From contig CAMDCE010000002.1 of assembly GCA_945889625.1 (NCBI GenBank), forward strand, positions 1 through 64,000: DNA of 64,000 nucleotides. The letters are read 5' to 3'. The translations under genes and the position numbers were made by a program. Shown one piece after another: positions 33,232 through 41,807 of this stretch. Source of the stretch: Asaia bogorensis. GTDB lineage: Bacteria; Pseudomonadota; Alphaproteobacteria; Reyranellales; Reyranellaceae. Below the pieces are notes generated by a model, which saw nothing but the letters and a program-made list of their open reading frames with translations, searched no databases and was not told the DNA's origin. Each line of letters opens with the position of its first letter. Within the stretch, counting starts at the first letter, position 1.

Positions 33232-34557
33232 TCAGTTTTCCGCCGCCAGGCCGAGCGGCTTGCCGACGACGATGGTGGTGAGCGCTTCGTCGCGCAGCAG
33301 GCGGCGGGCGACCCGGCGCACGTCGTCGAGCTTGACCGCGCCGATCAGCGCCGTGCGCTTGTCGAGATGGTCGCGCGGCAGGCCGTCGACCTGCAGGGAC
33401 TGCAGCAGGCCCGCGATCGAGCCCGACGAATCGAGCGACAGCGCCAGCGCGCCGCTGAGATAGGTCTTGGCGTCGGCAAGTTCCTGCTCACTCACACCCT
33501 CGCCGCGCAGCCGCACCAGCTCGCCGCGGATCAGCCGAACCGCCTCGGCGACGCGCTCGTTGGCGCTGCCGGTCGAGATCACCAGAAGCGAGGCCTTGCG
33601 ATAGGTCCGCAGCCCGCTGCCGACGCTGTAGGCCAGCCCGCGCTTTTCGCGCACCTCGTTGAACAGCCGCGACTGCTGGCCGCCGCCCAATATGTGGTTC
33701 AGCACCAGGGCGGCGTACCAGTCGGGATCGTCGCGGGCGATGCCGGGCAAGGTCATCTGCACCGAGCTCTGCGGCACGGCGCGATCGACGATGATGGTGC
33801 GCGGCTTGGTGGTCGGCGCCCATTCGGGCGGCAGCGGCTTCAGCTCACCCGCCGGCAGGCTGCCGAAAGTCCGATCGAGCTGGCGCGCCAGTTCGGCGGC
33901 GTCGATGTCGCCGACCGCCGACACGACCAGCCCGCTGCGTGTCAGCAGTAGGGCGGCGCGGCGCCGGAGGTCGTCGGGCGTCAGCGCCTTCAGGCCCTCT
34001 CGCACACCCTCCGAATTGGCGGCATAGGGATGGCCCGCGAACACGGTCGCCATCATGGTCCGCGCCGCGACCGACGAGGGCCGCTGGCTTGCCTGGTTGA
34101 GGTTGGCGATGAACTGGGCGCGGCGCTGCTCGACCATCTCGAGGTCGAAGCGCGGCTTGGCGAGCGCCAGCGCCAGAAGATCGAAGCCTTCCCGGCGGGT
34201 GGCCGACAGAACGCGCAGCGAACCGCTCAGCCGGTCGAGCGTGGCGCTGAAGCCGAGCGAGGCCGAGGCATCCTGCAGACGCTGGCGGAAGGCCTGCGAC
34301 GGGAAGGGGCCGGCGCCATCGGTCAGCATGGCCGCCGCCATGCTGGTGACGCCCTTGCGGTCCTCCGGCTCCGACGCGGTGCCGCCGGGGAAGGAGAAGG
34401 ACAGCGCCACGACCGGGGTGCTCTTGTCCTCGACCAGCCAGGCCTTGATGCCGAGCGGTGTGGTGATTTCCTTGATCTCGACCGCACCGGCACCCGACGC
34501 GGGCAGCCCGGCGATCAGTCCGAGCAGGGCAGCGAGGATGCCGCGCGTCATCTTCAT
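33232..34557 (-). CDS. M16 peptidase-family protein without zinc site (partner subunit)
   Basis: 441 residues with a signal peptide (KMTRGILAALLGLIAGLPASGAGA). It keeps the M16 fold (VALSFSFPGGTASEP, RGLAYSVGSGL, LNHILGGGQQSRLF) but lacks HxxEH at the N-terminal position, where the sequence reads GVTSMAAAMLTDG. It is the catalytically inactive half of a two-gene peptidase. ATG 34557 overlaps the stop of the active subunit gene (ATGA). Periplasmic location expected. Confidence 0.88.
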   Translation of the reverse strand: MKMTRGILAALLGLIAGLPASGAGAVEIKEITTPLGIKAWLVEDKSTPVVALSFSFPGGTASEPEDRKGVTSMAAAMLTDGAGPFPSQAFRQRLQDASASLGFSATLDRLSGSLRVLSATRREGFDLLALALAKPRFDLEMVEQRRAQFIANLNQASQRPSSVAARTMMATVFAGHPYAANSEGVREGLKALTPDDLRRRAALLLTRSGLVVSAVGDIDAAELARQLDRTFGSLPAGELKPLPPEWAPTTKPRTIIVDRAVPQSSVQMTLPGIARDDPDWYAALVLNHILGGGQQSRLFNEVREKRGLAYSVGSGLRTYRKASLLVISTGSANERVAEAVRLIRGELVRLRGEGVSEQELADAKTYLSGALALSLDSSGSIAGLLQSLQVDGLPRDHLDKRTALIGAVKLDDVRRVARRLLRDEALTTIVVGKPLGLAAEN

Positions 34558-35918
34558 CGGCTGCCTTCCGCCGGAGTCAGCAGGGAGGTCACCGCGCCGT
34601 CCTCGCGCCAGACATGGCGGGCGGCGGCCAGGACGTCGGCCGGCGTGACGGCGGAGATACGGGCGGGCCAGCCGTCGATGTCGGCCACGGTGCCGCCGGT
34701 GCTGAGTGCGGCACCGTAAAGACGCGGGCCGCTGGCCAGTGAATCCTGGGAGTAGATCGCCGCGGCGAGAAGCTGGTTCTGCGCCCGCTCGACTTCTTCG
34801 GCCGTGACGCCGCCATCGAGCAATTTCTTCATCTCGTCGGCAACGGCGCTGTCGATCTCCGCCACGGTCCGCTGCTGCGCCGGATGCACGCCCAAACCGA
34901 AGCTGGCGAGGCCGAGGCTGGCCGGGCTGTAGCCGGCCGAAGCCGACAGGGCGAGCTTGCTGTCGACTACCATCGCGCGCCACAGCCGACTGGTCTCGCT
35001 GCCGCCGAACAGGCGGGCCAGGACCTGCAGGGCGTAGGCGTGCCGCGTCTCGCCGACGCGACGGGACGGCGCCAGATAGTCGCGCGACCAGCCCGGCTCG
35101 ACGACCCGCGCATCGGCGCGGACCACCCGCTGCGGCAGCCCCGTCCCGCCCTCGGACGGCCGCCGGCGCGGCGCGACAGGGCGGTTCGGGATCGGTCCGT
35201 AATGTCGTTCGGCGAGCTTGCGCACCGAATCGGGCGTGGCGTCGCCCGCCACGATCAGCACGGCATTGTTGGGGGCGTAGTGCCTGCGATAGAAGGCCGT
35301 GAGTTCGTTGACGCCGAGCTTCTTGATGTCGTCGGCATAGCCCACGACCGGCATGCCGTAGGGCTTGTGCCGGCCGAACAACTGCTCGCGCACCGCTTCG
35401 TCAAGCAGCGCCGCCGGCACGTTGTCGGTGCGCATGCGGCGTTCTTCGAGCACGACCTGGCGCTCGGGGATCAGCTCCTTCTCGACGATGCGCAGGTTGG
35501 CCATGCGATCGGCTTCCATGCGCATGATCAGTTCGAGCCGGTCGGACGCGATGGTCTGGTGGTAGCCAGTGATGTCGAAGTCGGTGAAGGCGTTGTCGCG
35601 CCCGCCGTTGCGCGAGACGATGCGCGAAAACTCGGTGGGGGCCAGGGCCGCCGTGCCCTTGAACATCATGTGCTCGAGAAAATGCGCGATGCCGGTCTGG
35701 CCGAACACCTCGTCGGCGCCGCCGACCTTGTAGATCACGACCTGGGTGACGATCAGGCCGCGGCTCGACGGCAGGACGATGACCTGCAGCCCGTTGGCCA
35801 GGAAAAAGGTCTCGGACGGGCGCCGTCCGACGGCGAGCAGCTTGGCAAGCGCAGGACCCGGGCTGGCGAGCGCGGTGCCCGCCATGAGGCCGCCGACAAT
35901 GGCGCGGCGGCTCAGCAT
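34554..35918 (-). CDS. M16 family zinc peptidase, catalytic subunit
   Basis: 454 residues. The inverted zinc motif is HFLEH at 79-83, with a distal glutamate expected in the ERQVVLEERRMRTDN region (~155). The N-terminus has RR-containing signal-like residues (LSRRAIVGGLMAGTALASPGPALA), so it may use the Tat route. With the inactive partner it resembles the PqqF/YmxG-type heterodimeric peptidases. The substrate is unknown. It starts 10 bases after the DUF3035 gene. Confidence 0.92.
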   Translation of the reverse strand: MLSRRAIVGGLMAGTALASPGPALAKLLAVGRRPSETFFLANGLQVIVLPSSRGLIVTQVVIYKVGGADEVFGQTGIAHFLEHMMFKGTAALAPTEFSRIVSRNGGRDNAFTDFDITGYHQTIASDRLELIMRMEADRMANLRIVEKELIPERQVVLEERRMRTDNVPAALLDEAVREQLFGRHKPYGMPVVGYADDIKKLGVNELTAFYRRHYAPNNAVLIVAGDATPDSVRKLAERHYGPIPNRPVAPRRRPSEGGTGLPQRVVRADARVVEPGWSRDYLAPSRRVGETRHAYALQVLARLFGGSETSRLWRAMVVDSKLALSASAGYSPASLGLASFGLGVHPAQQRTVAEIDSAVADEMKKLLDGGVTAEEVERAQNQLLAAAIYSQDSLASGPRLYGAALSTGGTVADIDGWPARISAVTPADVLAAARHVWREDGAVTSLLTPAEGSR

Positions 35919-35928
35919 CGATGCGGGC

Positions 35929-36510
35929 TCAGAAGATGCCTTCGAGCAGCCCGCGCTTGCGCCGCGTGATGGTCGGCGTCGGCGCCGTCGTGGGCTGGCC
36001 CGCAGCCTGCGCGTCGCGCAGGCGCTGCTGCTCCTTGGCCGGGTCGATGACCGTGCCGGGCGGCGGCGGGTCCTGCCAGAAGATCAGGCTGTCGATGAAG
36101 CCCTTGTTGCTGTCGGCCAGCACGCGGGTGTCGGTGTTGACGCGGCTGCGGATGTTGGGATCGACGCCGCCCTGGCTGGCGCGCGCGACCAACGCCGATT
36201 CGGAGGGCCCGGTGCCGCCTGGCGGCGCTGCCCCGCCGGGACCGCGCGGCTGGACGCGGCCGGCCATGACGGGCGAGAGCGCCTCCTTGGCCTGGTCGGA
36301 CGGTGTCGTTTCCTGCGGCCGCGGCTCGCCCGGGCGGGGCGGTCGCAGCTCGGCGTTGGGTGGCATGGTGAGCGGAGAATGCGAGACGATCTTGAATTCG
36401 TCAGGCGAGACCTTCTTGGCGCCGCCGAGATTTTCGAAGGCGCTGCAGCCGCCCAATCCGAGGGCGCCGAGGGCGATCAAGGTCGCCGGAATGAAAATAG
36501 TCCGTCTCAT
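35929..36510 (-). CDS. DUF3035 lipoprotein
   Basis: 193 residues. Type II signal peptide with lipobox LGLGGC (Cys22), so lipidated and probably outer-membrane or periplasmic. The conserved DUF3035 core reads KKVSPDEFKIVSHSPLTMPPNAELRPPRPG, followed by a Pro/Gly-rich tail and VNTDTRVLADSNKGFIDSLIFWQDPP. The family is almost confined to alphaproteobacteria and has no known function; it always sits next to lspA and M16 genes, as here. Confidence 0.87.
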   Translation of the reverse strand: MRRTIFIPATLIALGALGLGGCSAFENLGGAKKVSPDEFKIVSHSPLTMPPNAELRPPRPGEPRPQETTPSDQAKEALSPVMAGRVQPRGPGGAAPPGGTGPSESALVARASQGGVDPNIRSRVNTDTRVLADSNKGFIDSLIFWQDPPPPGTVIDPAKEQQRLRDAQAAGQPTTAPTPTITRRKRGLLEGIF

Positions 36511-36555
36511 CGTCCGTCCTTCGGAGGTCGGTTCTGTCCGCCGATCATGGCCGTA

Positions 36556-37038
36556 TCAGGGCGTACGTTGTCTATCGCCGATCAGGGAATCGATGAGCAT
36601 CAGCCCCACTCCCACCACGATCGCCGAATCGGCGACGTTGAACGCCGGCCAGTGCCACTGCCGCACATGGAAATCGGCAAAATCGAACACCGCTCCCCAA
36701 CGCGCGCGATCGATAACATTGCCGATAGCGCCTCCCATGACAAGGCCGATACCCCAGCCGGTGAGGGCCCGGTCGGTTCGTCGCAGCCAGACGAACAGCC
36801 CGACGCATACCGCCACCGCCACCGCCGACAGGACCCACGACGGCAGGGCGCGGTCGCCGCCCAGCAGGCCGAAGCTCACGCCGCGGTTCCAGACGATTAC
36901 CAGGCGGAAAAAGTCGTCGAATACCGGCACCACGGCGCCCACTTTCGTGAGGTAACGCAGCAGCCACTCCTTGGAGCCCTGGTCGACGACCAGGGTCGCC
37001 GCAGCCAGGATCATGGCGTGGCGATCGATCGGTCTCAT
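36556..37038 (-). CDS. lspA: lipoprotein signal peptidase
   Basis: Signal peptidase II removes the signal peptide of prolipoproteins in the inner membrane. 160 residues with four transmembrane helices. The catalytic Asp motifs are NVIDRARWGAVFDF (~113) and FNVADSAIVVG (~137), and VWNRGVSFGLL is the third signature. The ATG overlaps the ileS stop (ATGA). The product would mature the DUF3035 lipoprotein encoded next, among others. Confidence 0.96.
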   Translation of the reverse strand: MRPIDRHAMILAAATLVVDQGSKEWLLRYLTKVGAVVPVFDDFFRLVIVWNRGVSFGLLGGDRALPSWVLSAVAVAVCVGLFVWLRRTDRALTGWGIGLVMGGAIGNVIDRARWGAVFDFADFHVRQWHWPAFNVADSAIVVGVGLMLIDSLIGDRQRTP

Positions 37039-39887
37039 GATTTTTCCACAGCCTGTTCGCAGCGTTTGCACACCAGCGGATGGCGGGCCGACTTGCCGAC
37101 CTCCTCCAGCACCTGCCAGCACCGTGCGCATTTTTCGCCCGGGGCGAGCGCGGGCACCACGGCCACGCCCGCGACGTCGGGCAGCGTGAAGGCGCCACCC
37201 GGTCCCTCGCCCGCAACCAGGTCGCCGCCCGAGGTGATGCAGATCTCGGCGAGGTCGAGGCCCTTCATCGCCGCAAGATACTCCACTCCGGCATGGACGC
37301 AGGGCGCGGCCTGCAGGCTCGAGCCCATGCGCTTTTCGGCCCGCTCCAGCTCGAGCGCGCCGGTGACGACGCGGCGCAAAGCGCGGACCGTCTGCCATTT
37401 CTCGCCGAGCGCCGCATCGAGCCAGACCGCCGGGATGGTCGGATAAAGGCGCAGATGCACGCTCTCGGCGGCGCCGTCCGGCACGTCGTTCGGTCGGGCG
37501 AGCCACGCCTCCTCGGCGGTGAAGCAGGTGATGGGGGCGAGCCACGCGGTCAGGAACGAGAAGACTTCGGCCATGACCGTGCGCGCCGCCCGCCGGCGCA
37601 GCGCTGCCGGCGCATCGCAATAGATCGCGTCCTTGCGGATATCGAAATAGAACGCCGACAGGTCGACGGTGCAAAAGGTATGCAGCTCGGTGGCGATGGT
37701 GTGGAAATCGTAATCGTCGACCGCCTGGCGAATGACGGCGTCGAGCTCGGCCAGGCGATGCAGCACCCAGCGCTCCAGCTCCGGCATCTCGGCAGGCGCG
37801 ACGCGCTCGGCGGCACTGAAGCCGTCGAGGCTGCCGAGCAGGTAGCGCAGCGTGTTGCGCAGCCTTCGATAGGCTTCGGCCTGGTGCTTCAGGATCTCCG
37901 GCCCGATGCGCTGGTCTTCGGTGTAGTCGGTGCCGACCACCCACAGCCGCAATATGTCGGCACCGTACTGGTCGCACACCGTTTGTGGCGCGGTGATGTT
38001 GCCCAGCGACTTCGACATCTTGCGGCCCTGCTCGTCGAGCGTGAAGCCGTGCGTCAGCACGCCGTCATAGGGCGCACGGCCGCGCGTGCCGCAGCTTTCC
38101 AGCAGCGAGGAATGGAACCAGCCCCGATGCTGGTCCGAGCCTTCGAGGTACAGATCGGCCGGCCACTTGAGCGCGGCGTTGCCCTCGAGCGTGAAGGCGT
38201 GGGTGCAACCCGAATCGAACCAGACGTCGAGGATGTCCGTCACCTGCTCGAAATCCTGGGCCTTGTACTTGTTGCCGAGGAAGCGCTCGGGCGGGCTCTC
38301 GAACCACACATCGGCGCCCTCGGCCTTGAACGCCTCGACGACCCGGCCCATCACCTCGGGATCGCGCAGCGGCTCGCCGGTCTCCTTGTTCACGAACACC
38401 GCGATCGGCACGCCCCAGGCGCGCTGGCGCGACACGTTCCAGTCGGGCCGCGTCTCGATCATGCTGCGCAGGCGATTGTAGCCGGCGCGCGGCACGAAGC
38501 GCGTCGCATCGATTGCCGCAAGGGCCTTCTCGCGCAGAGTGCCGCCGATCTCGGCGATCGGCTTGTCCATGGCGATGAACCATTGCGGCGCGTTGCGGAA
38601 GATCACCGGCGCCTTGGATCGCCACGAATGCGGATAGGAATGGGTGATGCGGCCCGAGGCGAGCAGCTTGGCCGCCGTGTCGAGCGCCTCGGTCACGGCG
38701 CGGTTGGCCGGGCCCTTCTTGCCGAACGGCGTGTAGACCTGGAGGCCGGCGAACAGCGGCACATGCGGAAAGTAGCTGCCGTCCTCGGCGACCGTCTCCG
38801 GCACTTCCACGCCGTTGGCGATGCCCAACTCATAGTCGTCCGCACCGTGGCCGGGCGCGATATGGACGAAGCCAGTGCCGGCATCGGCGGTGACGAAACC
38901 GCCGGCCAACAAACGCACGTCGAACTCGTAGCCCTGGCCGCGCAACGGATGGGCGGCGACCAGGCCTTCGAGATCGGCGGCGGCGAGGTCGGCCACCACC
39001 TTGGCCGTGAATTTGCCGGCCTCGGCCACGGCGCCGACCAGCTCCTTGGCGAGCACCATCTTCTCGCCCACTACCGCGCGGCTGCCCTCGCCCACCGCCG
39101 ACACTTCGACCAGCGCGTAGGCGATCTCGGGCCCGTAGGCGAGCGCGCGATTGCCCGGGATTGTCCAGGGCGTGGTCGTCCAGATCACCACCGCAGCGCC
39201 GTCGAGCTTGCCGCCCTTGGATTTCAACACCGGGAAGCGGACATGGACGGTGTCGGACGTATGGTCGTGATACTCGATCTCGGCTTCGGCGAGCGCGGTC
39301 TTCTCGACCACGCTCCACAGCACCGCCTTGGAGCCCTTGTAGAGCCCGCCATTCATCAGGAACTTGCCGAGCTCGTTCACGATCGTGGCCTCGGAGCTGT
39401 AGGCCATGGTCGAGTAGTAATTGTCCCAATCGCCGTCGACGCCCAGACGCTTGAACTCCTCGCGCTGAACGCCGATCCAGTGATCGGCGAAGGCGCGGCA
39501 CTGGCGGCGGAACTCGCCGACCGGCACCTGGTCCTTGTCCTGCTTCTTGGCGCGGTACTCCTCCTCGATCTTCCATTCGATCGGCAGACCGTGGCAGTCC
39601 CAGCCCGGCACGTAGTGGCTGTCCTTGCCCAGCATCTGCTGGGTGCGGCTCACCAGGTCCTTGAGGATCTTGTTGAGCGCGTGGCCGATATGAAGGTTGC
39701 CGTTGGCGTAGGGCGGGCCGTCATGCAGGACGAACTTCGGCCGGCCCTTGCTCTCGGCGCGCAGGCGCTCGAACAGCTTCATGTCGGCCCAGCGCTGCAG
39801 CAGCTCCGGCTCCTTCTTGGCGAGGCCGGCGCGCATGGGGAACTCGGTTTTCGGCAGGAAAACGCTGGATTTATAGTCGGTTGTCAC
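37035..39887 (-). CDS. ileS: isoleucine-tRNA ligase
   Basis: A class I synthetase of about 950 residues. HIGH is at ~66-69 (NLHIGHAL), the editing CP1 domain follows, and KMSKS is at ~619 (RKMSKSLGN). The C-terminal zinc finger has CARCW (~917) and CKRCEQ (~938), the bacterial type. The GTG at 39887 is chosen because TTDYKSSVFLPKTEFPMRAGL is the normal opening; the ATG at 39836 would remove it. It is the first gene of the ileS-lspA-DUF3035-M16-M16-pgi-mutL string. Confidence 0.97.
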   Translation of the reverse strand: MTTDYKSSVFLPKTEFPMRAGLAKKEPELLQRWADMKLFERLRAESKGRPKFVLHDGPPYANGNLHIGHALNKILKDLVSRTQQMLGKDSHYVPGWDCHGLPIEWKIEEEYRAKKQDKDQVPVGEFRRQCRAFADHWIGVQREEFKRLGVDGDWDNYYSTMAYSSEATIVNELGKFLMNGGLYKGSKAVLWSVVEKTALAEAEIEYHDHTSDTVHVRFPVLKSKGGKLDGAAVVIWTTTPWTIPGNRALAYGPEIAYALVEVSAVGEGSRAVVGEKMVLAKELVGAVAEAGKFTAKVVADLAAADLEGLVAAHPLRGQGYEFDVRLLAGGFVTADAGTGFVHIAPGHGADDYELGIANGVEVPETVAEDGSYFPHVPLFAGLQVYTPFGKKGPANRAVTEALDTAAKLLASGRITHSYPHSWRSKAPVIFRNAPQWFIAMDKPIAEIGGTLREKALAAIDATRFVPRAGYNRLRSMIETRPDWNVSRQRAWGVPIAVFVNKETGEPLRDPEVMGRVVEAFKAEGADVWFESPPERFLGNKYKAQDFEQVTDILDVWFDSGCTHAFTLEGNAALKWPADLYLEGSDQHRGWFHSSLLESCGTRGRAPYDGVLTHGFTLDEQGRKMSKSLGNITAPQTVCDQYGADILRLWVVGTDYTEDQRIGPEILKHQAEAYRRLRNTLRYLLGSLDGFSAAERVAPAEMPELERWVLHRLAELDAVIRQAVDDYDFHTIATELHTFCTVDLSAFYFDIRKDAIYCDAPAALRRRAARTVMAEVFSFLTAWLAPITCFTAEEAWLARPNDVPDGAAESVHLRLYPTIPAVWLDAALGEKWQTVRALRRVVTGALELERAEKRMGSSLQAAPCVHAGVEYLAAMKGLDLAEICITSGGDLVAGEGPGGAFTLPDVAGVAVVPALAPGEKCARCWQVLEEVGKSARHPLVCKRCEQAVEKS

Positions 39888-40198
39888 GGGCAACTCGGTG
39901 CAAAAGGAGCGATGGGCGACCGCCGGAACGGCGGTCACAAACAGGCAGGACGACCCGGCCGCGGTCAGCGGACCGGGCGGATAATTCGCTCCTGGAGGGC
40001 TCCGATAGTCATAGGGCGGGCAATCTAGGGATGGGGGTGCAGAGGGTCAAGGCGGCGACCCTTGACGTTTCCCGGCCCCTCTTCAGACAATCGTGGCACT
40101 GCCGGACAAGCGGGCCGGCGATTTCCTCCTCCACTGGCGGACCCCCTTCACCGGGGAACGGGCCGTCTGCTCACGCAGCAACAGCATGGAGAGAAGAC
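39888..40198. other. 311-bp ileS upstream / cyclase leader region
   Basis: Divergent regulatory stretch between ileS and the small cyclase gene. It contains the hairpin GTCAAGG/CCTTGAC at 40046-40066 and a sigma70-like pair TTGACG (40062-40067), 18-base spacer, GACAAT (40086-40091) reading towards the cyclase gene. No T-box or amino-acid leader is recognisable for ileS. Confidence 0.45.
40062..40091 (+). promoter_or_regulatory. candidate promoter for the small cyclase gene
   Basis: TTGACG and GACAAT with an 18-bp spacer, 108 bases before the ATG at 40199. The -35 part lies in the stem of a hairpin. It is a sequence match only. Confidence 0.35.
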
Positions 40199-40750
40199 AT
40201 GTCCTTCTGGACAGAATTGCGCGTGCCGACGGAACAGGAGCTTCTGATCGGCTTCTACGACCTCAGCGGCTACAGGCGCTACGCCGAGACTGCCGAGCCG
40301 CAACGTTTGCTGAGCACGATGTCGGGCTACTTCGCCCTGACCGGACAAATTCTGACTGGCGCCGGCGGGTGGCTGATCAAGACACTGGGCGACGCAGGCC
40401 TGGCAGCGTTCCCGGGCGGAGCCGTCGACGCGGGCGTGTGCGCCTTCCAGGCGGTGCAGTCGCAGGGCAGCGACTGGCTCGCCCACCGCGGCTACAAGAG
40501 CCACGTCGTCGTCAAACTGCATCTGGGACCCGTCGCGATCGGCCGAGTCGGCAGCCCGGGCGAGGAGATCCTCGACGTCTACGGCAAGACGGTAAATGTC
40601 GCGGCGACGCTACCCAGCACGGGTCTCGCCATGACGCCCGCCGTGTTCCGCAGCCTTCAGCCCGAGACGCGTAAGCTTTTCAAGAAACACACGCCGCCGA
40701 TCACCTATATCAACGCCGAGGACTCTCGCCCGGCGCAACGGGCACTCTGA
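40199..40750 (+). CDS. single-domain nucleotide cyclase
   Basis: 183 residues forming only a class III cyclase catalytic domain. First metal-binding Asp in GFYDLSGYRRYAE (~21), second in IKTLGDAGLAAFPGG (~63). A later VYGKTVNVAATL carries the Asn-containing helix. Without a sensor domain it may need a partner. ATG 40199 follows AGAGAAG. The last 41 bases overlap convergently with the exonuclease-type gene. Confidence 0.72.
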   Translation: MSFWTELRVPTEQELLIGFYDLSGYRRYAETAEPQRLLSTMSGYFALTGQILTGAGGWLIKTLGDAGLAAFPGGAVDAGVCAFQAVQSQGSDWLAHRGYKSHVVVKLHLGPVAIGRVGSPGEEILDVYGKTVNVAATLPSTGLAMTPAVFRSLQPETRKLFKKHTPPITYINAEDSRPAQRAL

Positions 40751-41666
40751 TATCGGCAAGAATCGGGCGGTGATCGGAGCCGGTGTTCGGCCCGTGTCGG
40801 CGCTCGACGATCGTACAGCCGCCGCCGACCAGGATGTGGTCGAGCGGCAGGCCGAGCCAGGCGGGCAGCCAGGTCGGCCAGGTTGGCTTGAGCGCGCCGG
40901 GCCCGAAGGCGAGTCCGGCGCGCGCCACCATCGCGCGGAACGCCGGGTTCCACGGCGTTGAATTGAAATCGCCGGCGACAATGACGCCGCCCTGTGCCTT
41001 GCCGGCAACGCTGCCGGTAGCGGCGATCGTCCGGGCGTTCGTCACCGCTTGCGCTCTGTCCCGCGGTGCGGGCGGATGGGCGACCACGAGTTGCACCGGG
41101 CCGGCGGGCGTGGCGATCGCGGCGCTGGCCAGTCGGACGAAGCTGAGCGAGGGATCGACCTGCGATTCCGCGAGCGGCAGGCGGGACAGGATCATGACTT
41201 CGCCACGGCGCAGGCCATGGCCGAAGGGCAACTGCGGCTCGAGCGCGCGCAGTGCCGACACACCTCTCGGTGTGACCTCGCAGGCCAGCAGAATGTCGGC
41301 CTTCTCCGACCTGACCCATTCGACGAGCGGTCCGAACTCCTCACTGGAGTCGAGCACATTGGCAAAGACAACGCGCAGCATGACGCCGTCGCGCGCGCCT
41401 GACGGGGAAATCGGCATCGCCCGTCTCATCGAAATCATGTTGAGCGCGCAAATCGCCAGGGCGGCGGCGCACATCGCGACCTTGAGTGCCGGCGGCCAGG
41501 TGGCGAGCAGCGCCAGCAGCGCCAGGATCAGGGCGAAGGCAGCGACATGCCGCCGAAAATGTCCGAGAAGGGCCAGGAGCCAGACGCTGGAAAAGCCCGC
41601 GACCGTGGCCAAGCCCAGCAGTGCGATCGCGCCGGCGAGGCCTGCGCTGCCGAGCGTCTCGGTCAT
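40710..41666 (-). CDS. membrane-anchored endonuclease/exonuclease/phosphatase (EEP) family protein
   Basis: 318 residues. Three N-terminal transmembrane helices (~5-85) are followed by an EEP domain: LRVVFANVLDSSEEF, LACEVTPRG, VVAHPPAP, VAGDFNSTPWNPAFR (metal Asp/Asn) and TGSDHRPILADI (catalytic His). Enzymes of this fold cleave phosphodiesters in DNA, lipids or phosphoinositides. The membrane anchor places it in the envelope; the substrate is unknown. It overlaps the cyclase gene tail-to-tail. Confidence 0.85.
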   Translation of the reverse strand: MTETLGSAGLAGAIALLGLATVAGFSSVWLLALLGHFRRHVAAFALILALLALLATWPPALKVAMCAAALAICALNMISMRRAMPISPSGARDGVMLRVVFANVLDSSEEFGPLVEWVRSEKADILLACEVTPRGVSALRALEPQLPFGHGLRRGEVMILSRLPLAESQVDPSLSFVRLASAAIATPAGPVQLVVAHPPAPRDRAQAVTNARTIAATGSVAGKAQGGVIVAGDFNSTPWNPAFRAMVARAGLAFGPGALKPTWPTWLPAWLGLPLDHILVGGGCTIVERRHGPNTGSDHRPILADIRVPVAPGESPRR

Positions 41667-41677
41667 TTCTCGCTAAA

Positions 41678-41735
41678 GCATGGTCTGTCCGGCTGAGGCG
41701 CGTAAACGCGCCGCGATCAGCCGGACAGACCATGC
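41678..41735. repeat. 58-bp perfect hairpin
   Basis: GCATGGTCTGTCCGGCTGA (41678-41696) and its exact complement (41717-41735) enclose the inner stem GGCGCG..CGCGCC. Together with 41765-41807 it makes a larger composite element that recurs at 62539-62620. Confidence 0.9.
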
Positions 41736-41764
41736 AATCAAAGGAAATGCTTCGTGCAACGCGT

Positions 41765-41807
41765 TTCCGGTCAAATGGAACCGCTCCGCGGTTCCATTTG
41801 ACCGGAA
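41765..41807. repeat. TTCCGGTCAAATGG element, copy A
   Basis: Perfect 20-bp arms TTCCGGTCAAATGGAACCGC (41765-41784) and complement (41788-41807) around a 3-base loop. On the minus strand it codes for the last residues and stop codon of RibF (41771). The adjoining 70 bases to the left also match copy B. Confidence 0.9.

Noticed and set aside
30005..33463. Very long open frame on the plus strand opposite mutL and pgi
   Set aside because: It is an antisense shadow caused by high GC; the minus strand carries complete MutL and Pgi motifs and this frame has none.
37080..40028. Plus-strand open frame of about 980 codons across ileS
   Set aside because: Shadow of ileS; the opposite strand has HIGH, KMSKS and the zinc finger.
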